Assembly: GCA_007124575.1 (NCBI GenBank)
Contig: SLEW01000081.1
Location: 1-5,530 of the forward strand
Source: Bacteroidales bacterium
Lineage (GTDB): Bacteria; Bacteroidota; Bacteroidia; Bacteroidales; UBA7960
Length of the DNA stretch: 5,530 bases
Reading direction: 5' to 3'
Under the pieces are notes generated by a model. The model was not told where the DNA came from. It did no database searches and saw only the letters and a program-made list of their open reading frames with translations. A program made the position numbers and the translations under genes. Positions 3,985 through 5,530 of this stretch are shown here, piece after piece. How positions within the stretch are numbered: the stretch's first letter is position 1; each line of letters begins with the position of its first letter.

Positions 3985-5530
3985 ATGAACCGTTTTCATA
4001 TATACATCTTTCCAATACATTTGCTGGTGATGATCATCATGGCAGCCTTCCCCTCATCCGCTGCTGCTTCTGACCACGGGGTGGTGATCAATGAAGTGAT
4101 GGCGTCAAATGCCACCATACATGCCTATGAAGACGGCAACCATGAGGATTGGGTCGAGCTGTACAACCCTGGCGATGAAGTGCTGCTTACCCGGCCGGAT
4201 CAGGTACGCGTCGATGCGCTGCCTCCCATGGAAATCCCTACGGATATATCCTATGGGAGAAAGCCTGATGGTGCGGAGGAATGGTATTTTTTTGATGAGC
4301 CCACACCCGGAGAACCAAACACCACCGCGGGGGCTGAAGATATCCTGGAACCCCCGACGTTTTCTATAGAAGGTGGCTTTTACCAGGAGGCTTTCGATCT
4401 GGAGATCAGTCACGATGATCCTGATGTCCTCATCATATACACCCTTGACGGTTCAGAACCCTGTATCCACAACCTTGATGGGGTCTCTTATCCCTTTAAA
4501 AACGACTATCCTTACCATCCTGATGAGCCTTTCGGGGATACGCTCGCCCTGGAATACCTCAGCAAGACATACGAGGAAAGCATTACCGTTGCCGACAGGT
4601 CAGCCGAAGAGGACAAGCTGGCCCGGATAAGGGTTACGGTGCAACCTCCGTACTACATTCCCGATGAACCGGTTTTTAAGGGAACAGTCGTCAGGGCAAG
4701 GGCATATAAAGAGGGCATGCTTCCCTCCGACATCATAACCCATAGCTATTTTGTCAGTCCTCAGGGGCCTGACATGTTTCATCTTCCGGTTATATCCATC
4801 AGCGTGCAGGAAAACTATCTTTTCGATTATTATGATGGGATCTATACGCCAGGTGTGGATGCTGATCAATGGCGTATCGACAATCCCGGAGCGACTTTCA
4901 TCTGGCCATTTTACGGTAACTGGCGCAGACGTGGTGCGGAGTGGGAATATCCGGCCCACATTGAAATATTTGAACAACCTGATCATCAAAGGGCATTGCA
5001 TCAGGACATCGGCATCCGGATTCACGGGGGTGCCACCCGTTCCTATCCCATGAAATCACTCCGGCTGTATGCACGCAATCAATACACCAATTCGCATCTT
5101 ACCTATGATTTTTTTGGGGATGGCCTGCAGGGGTATAAAAGGTTGATTTTAAGAAATTCCGGAAATGATTTTCCTACTGAGATATGGAGTCCGGGAAATC
5201 CCTCCCGTACCATGTTTCGGGATGCTTCCATACAGGCCCTTGTTAGCCACATGCACATGGACACCCAGGCATATCTTCCTGCACTGGTCTTTCTCAATGG
5301 CGAGTACTGGGGCATCCAGAATATCCGCGAACGTTATGACAAACACTATCTTTTGCGCAACTACGGAGCTGAAGAAGAGCACATAGACCTTCTCACCGGC
5401 AAGGATGAAGTCAAAGAGGGTGACAACCAGCATTACCTGGCCACTATTCAGTATATTGAGGATCACGGGCTGCAGGATGAGGCACATTATCAATATATCC
5501 AGTCGCGCATAGACACCGAGAATTTTATCG
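3985..5530 (+). CDS. Secreted CotH-family protein with remnant lamin-tail and chitobiase-like domains (3' end cut by window edge)
   Basis: The first 515 codons are present, in one open frame to the right edge. A signal peptide covers about residues 1-28 (hydrophobic LLVMIIMAAF, cleavage near SAAA|SD), so the protein is exported. A lamin-tail domain start, VVINEVMASN (33-42) and EDWVELYNPGDE (54-65), runs directly into the end of that domain (RVDALPPMEIPTDISYGRKPDG to EPTPGEPN, 75-112); the middle appears lost. Residues about 122-257 form a chitobiase/FN3-like beta domain (YTLDGSEP 152-159, then FKGTVVRARAY 231-241). From about 267 the CotH domain begins: LPVISISV, GIRIHGGATRSYPMKSLRLY (343-362), LILRNSGNDF (387-396), MFRDA (410-414) and NGEYWGIQNIRERYDK (438-453). 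Spore-coat CotH is an atypical protein kinase, but the expected catalytic residues lie beyond the edge, so activity cannot be judged. It starts 16 bases after the permease, probably co-transcribed. Confidence 0.9.
   Translation, partial: MNRFHIYIFPIHLLVMIIMAAFPSSAAASDHGVVINEVMASNATIHAYEDGNHEDWVELYNPGDEVLLTRPDQVRVDALPPMEIPTDISYGRKPDGAEEWYFFDEPTPGEPNTTAGAEDILEPPTFSIEGGFYQEAFDLEISHDDPDVLIIYTLDGSEPCIHNLDGVSYPFKNDYPYHPDEPFGDTLALEYLSKTYEESITVADRSAEEDKLARIRVTVQPPYYIPDEPVFKGTVVRARAYKEGMLPSDIITHSYFVSPQGPDMFHLPVISISVQENYLFDYYDGIYTPGVDADQWRIDNPGATFIWPFYGNWRRRGAEWEYPAHIEIFEQPDHQRALHQDIGIRIHGGATRSYPMKSLRLYARNQYTNSHLTYDFFGDGLQGYKRLILRNSGNDFPTEIWSPGNPSRTMFRDASIQALVSHMHMDTQAYLPALVFLNGEYWGIQNIRERYDKHYLLRNYGAEEEHIDLLTGKDEVKEGDNQHYLATIQYIEDHGLQDEAHYQYIQSRIDTENFI
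4165..4200 (+). other. Apparent in-frame deletion junction inside the lamin-tail domain
   Basis: The N-terminal strand motif of the domain (ELYNPGDE) is fused directly to what looks like its C-terminal part (VLLTRPDQVRVDALPP). A lamin-tail domain of this type normally has about 50-60 more residues between these parts, carrying the middle beta-strands. The reading frame is kept. The estimate comes from recalled family architecture, not from an alignment. Confidence 0.55.

Noticed and set aside
4105..5493. Several open frames of 70-141 codons on both strands overlapping the CotH gene
   Set aside because: They lie in other frames of a continuous, motif-rich coding sequence (3985-5530) and show no motifs or translation signals of their own.
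1..5530. Phage, insertion sequence, CRISPR, tRNA or rRNA signals
   Set aside because: No transposase, terminal inverted repeats, regularly spaced repeats or recognisable RNA gene sequences were seen; the window is almost entirely protein-coding.

Overview
The window looks like part of a Bacteroidota (Bacteroidetes) chromosome, probably of a Bacteroidales-like lineage. This rests on gene content and on translation signals. A dihydropteroate synthase gene lies next to a membrane diadenylate cyclase, a two-copy DUF1599 protein lies beside them, and a secreted CotH-type protein carries a lamin-tail domain. Start codons have A-rich or very weak leaders instead of clear Shine-Dalgarno sites. No taxon-specific marker is present, so the assignment is inference.

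The minus strand, read right to left from about 2309 to 1, holds folP (dihydropteroate synthase, complete), then cdaA/dacA (c-di-AMP synthase, complete) after a 39-base gap, then a BadF/BadG/N-acetylglucosamine-kinase-type gene that starts inside the cdaA stop codon (ATGA overlap) and runs off the left edge. They look like one operon joining folate synthesis, c-di-AMP signalling and a sugar-kinase-like ATPase.

The plus strand, from 2347 to the right edge, holds a DUF1599 protein built from two copies of one domain, then a DppB/OppB-type ABC transporter permease starting with GTG inside the DUF1599 stop codon (GTGA overlap). After 16 bases comes a secreted CotH-family protein, cut by the right edge. 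The two gene sets diverge from a gap of only 37 bases (2310-2346), so their promoters must be very compact or lie inside the opposite coding regions.

No RNA gene, CRISPR array, insertion sequence or intrinsic terminator was recognised. No non-coding stretch exceeds 39 bases. The points most worth following are the coupling of cdaA to an amino-sugar-kinase-like gene (compare cdaA-cdaR-glmM in Firmicutes), the lone permease coupled to a DUF1599 protein, and an apparent in-frame loss of the middle of the lamin-tail domain in the CotH protein.
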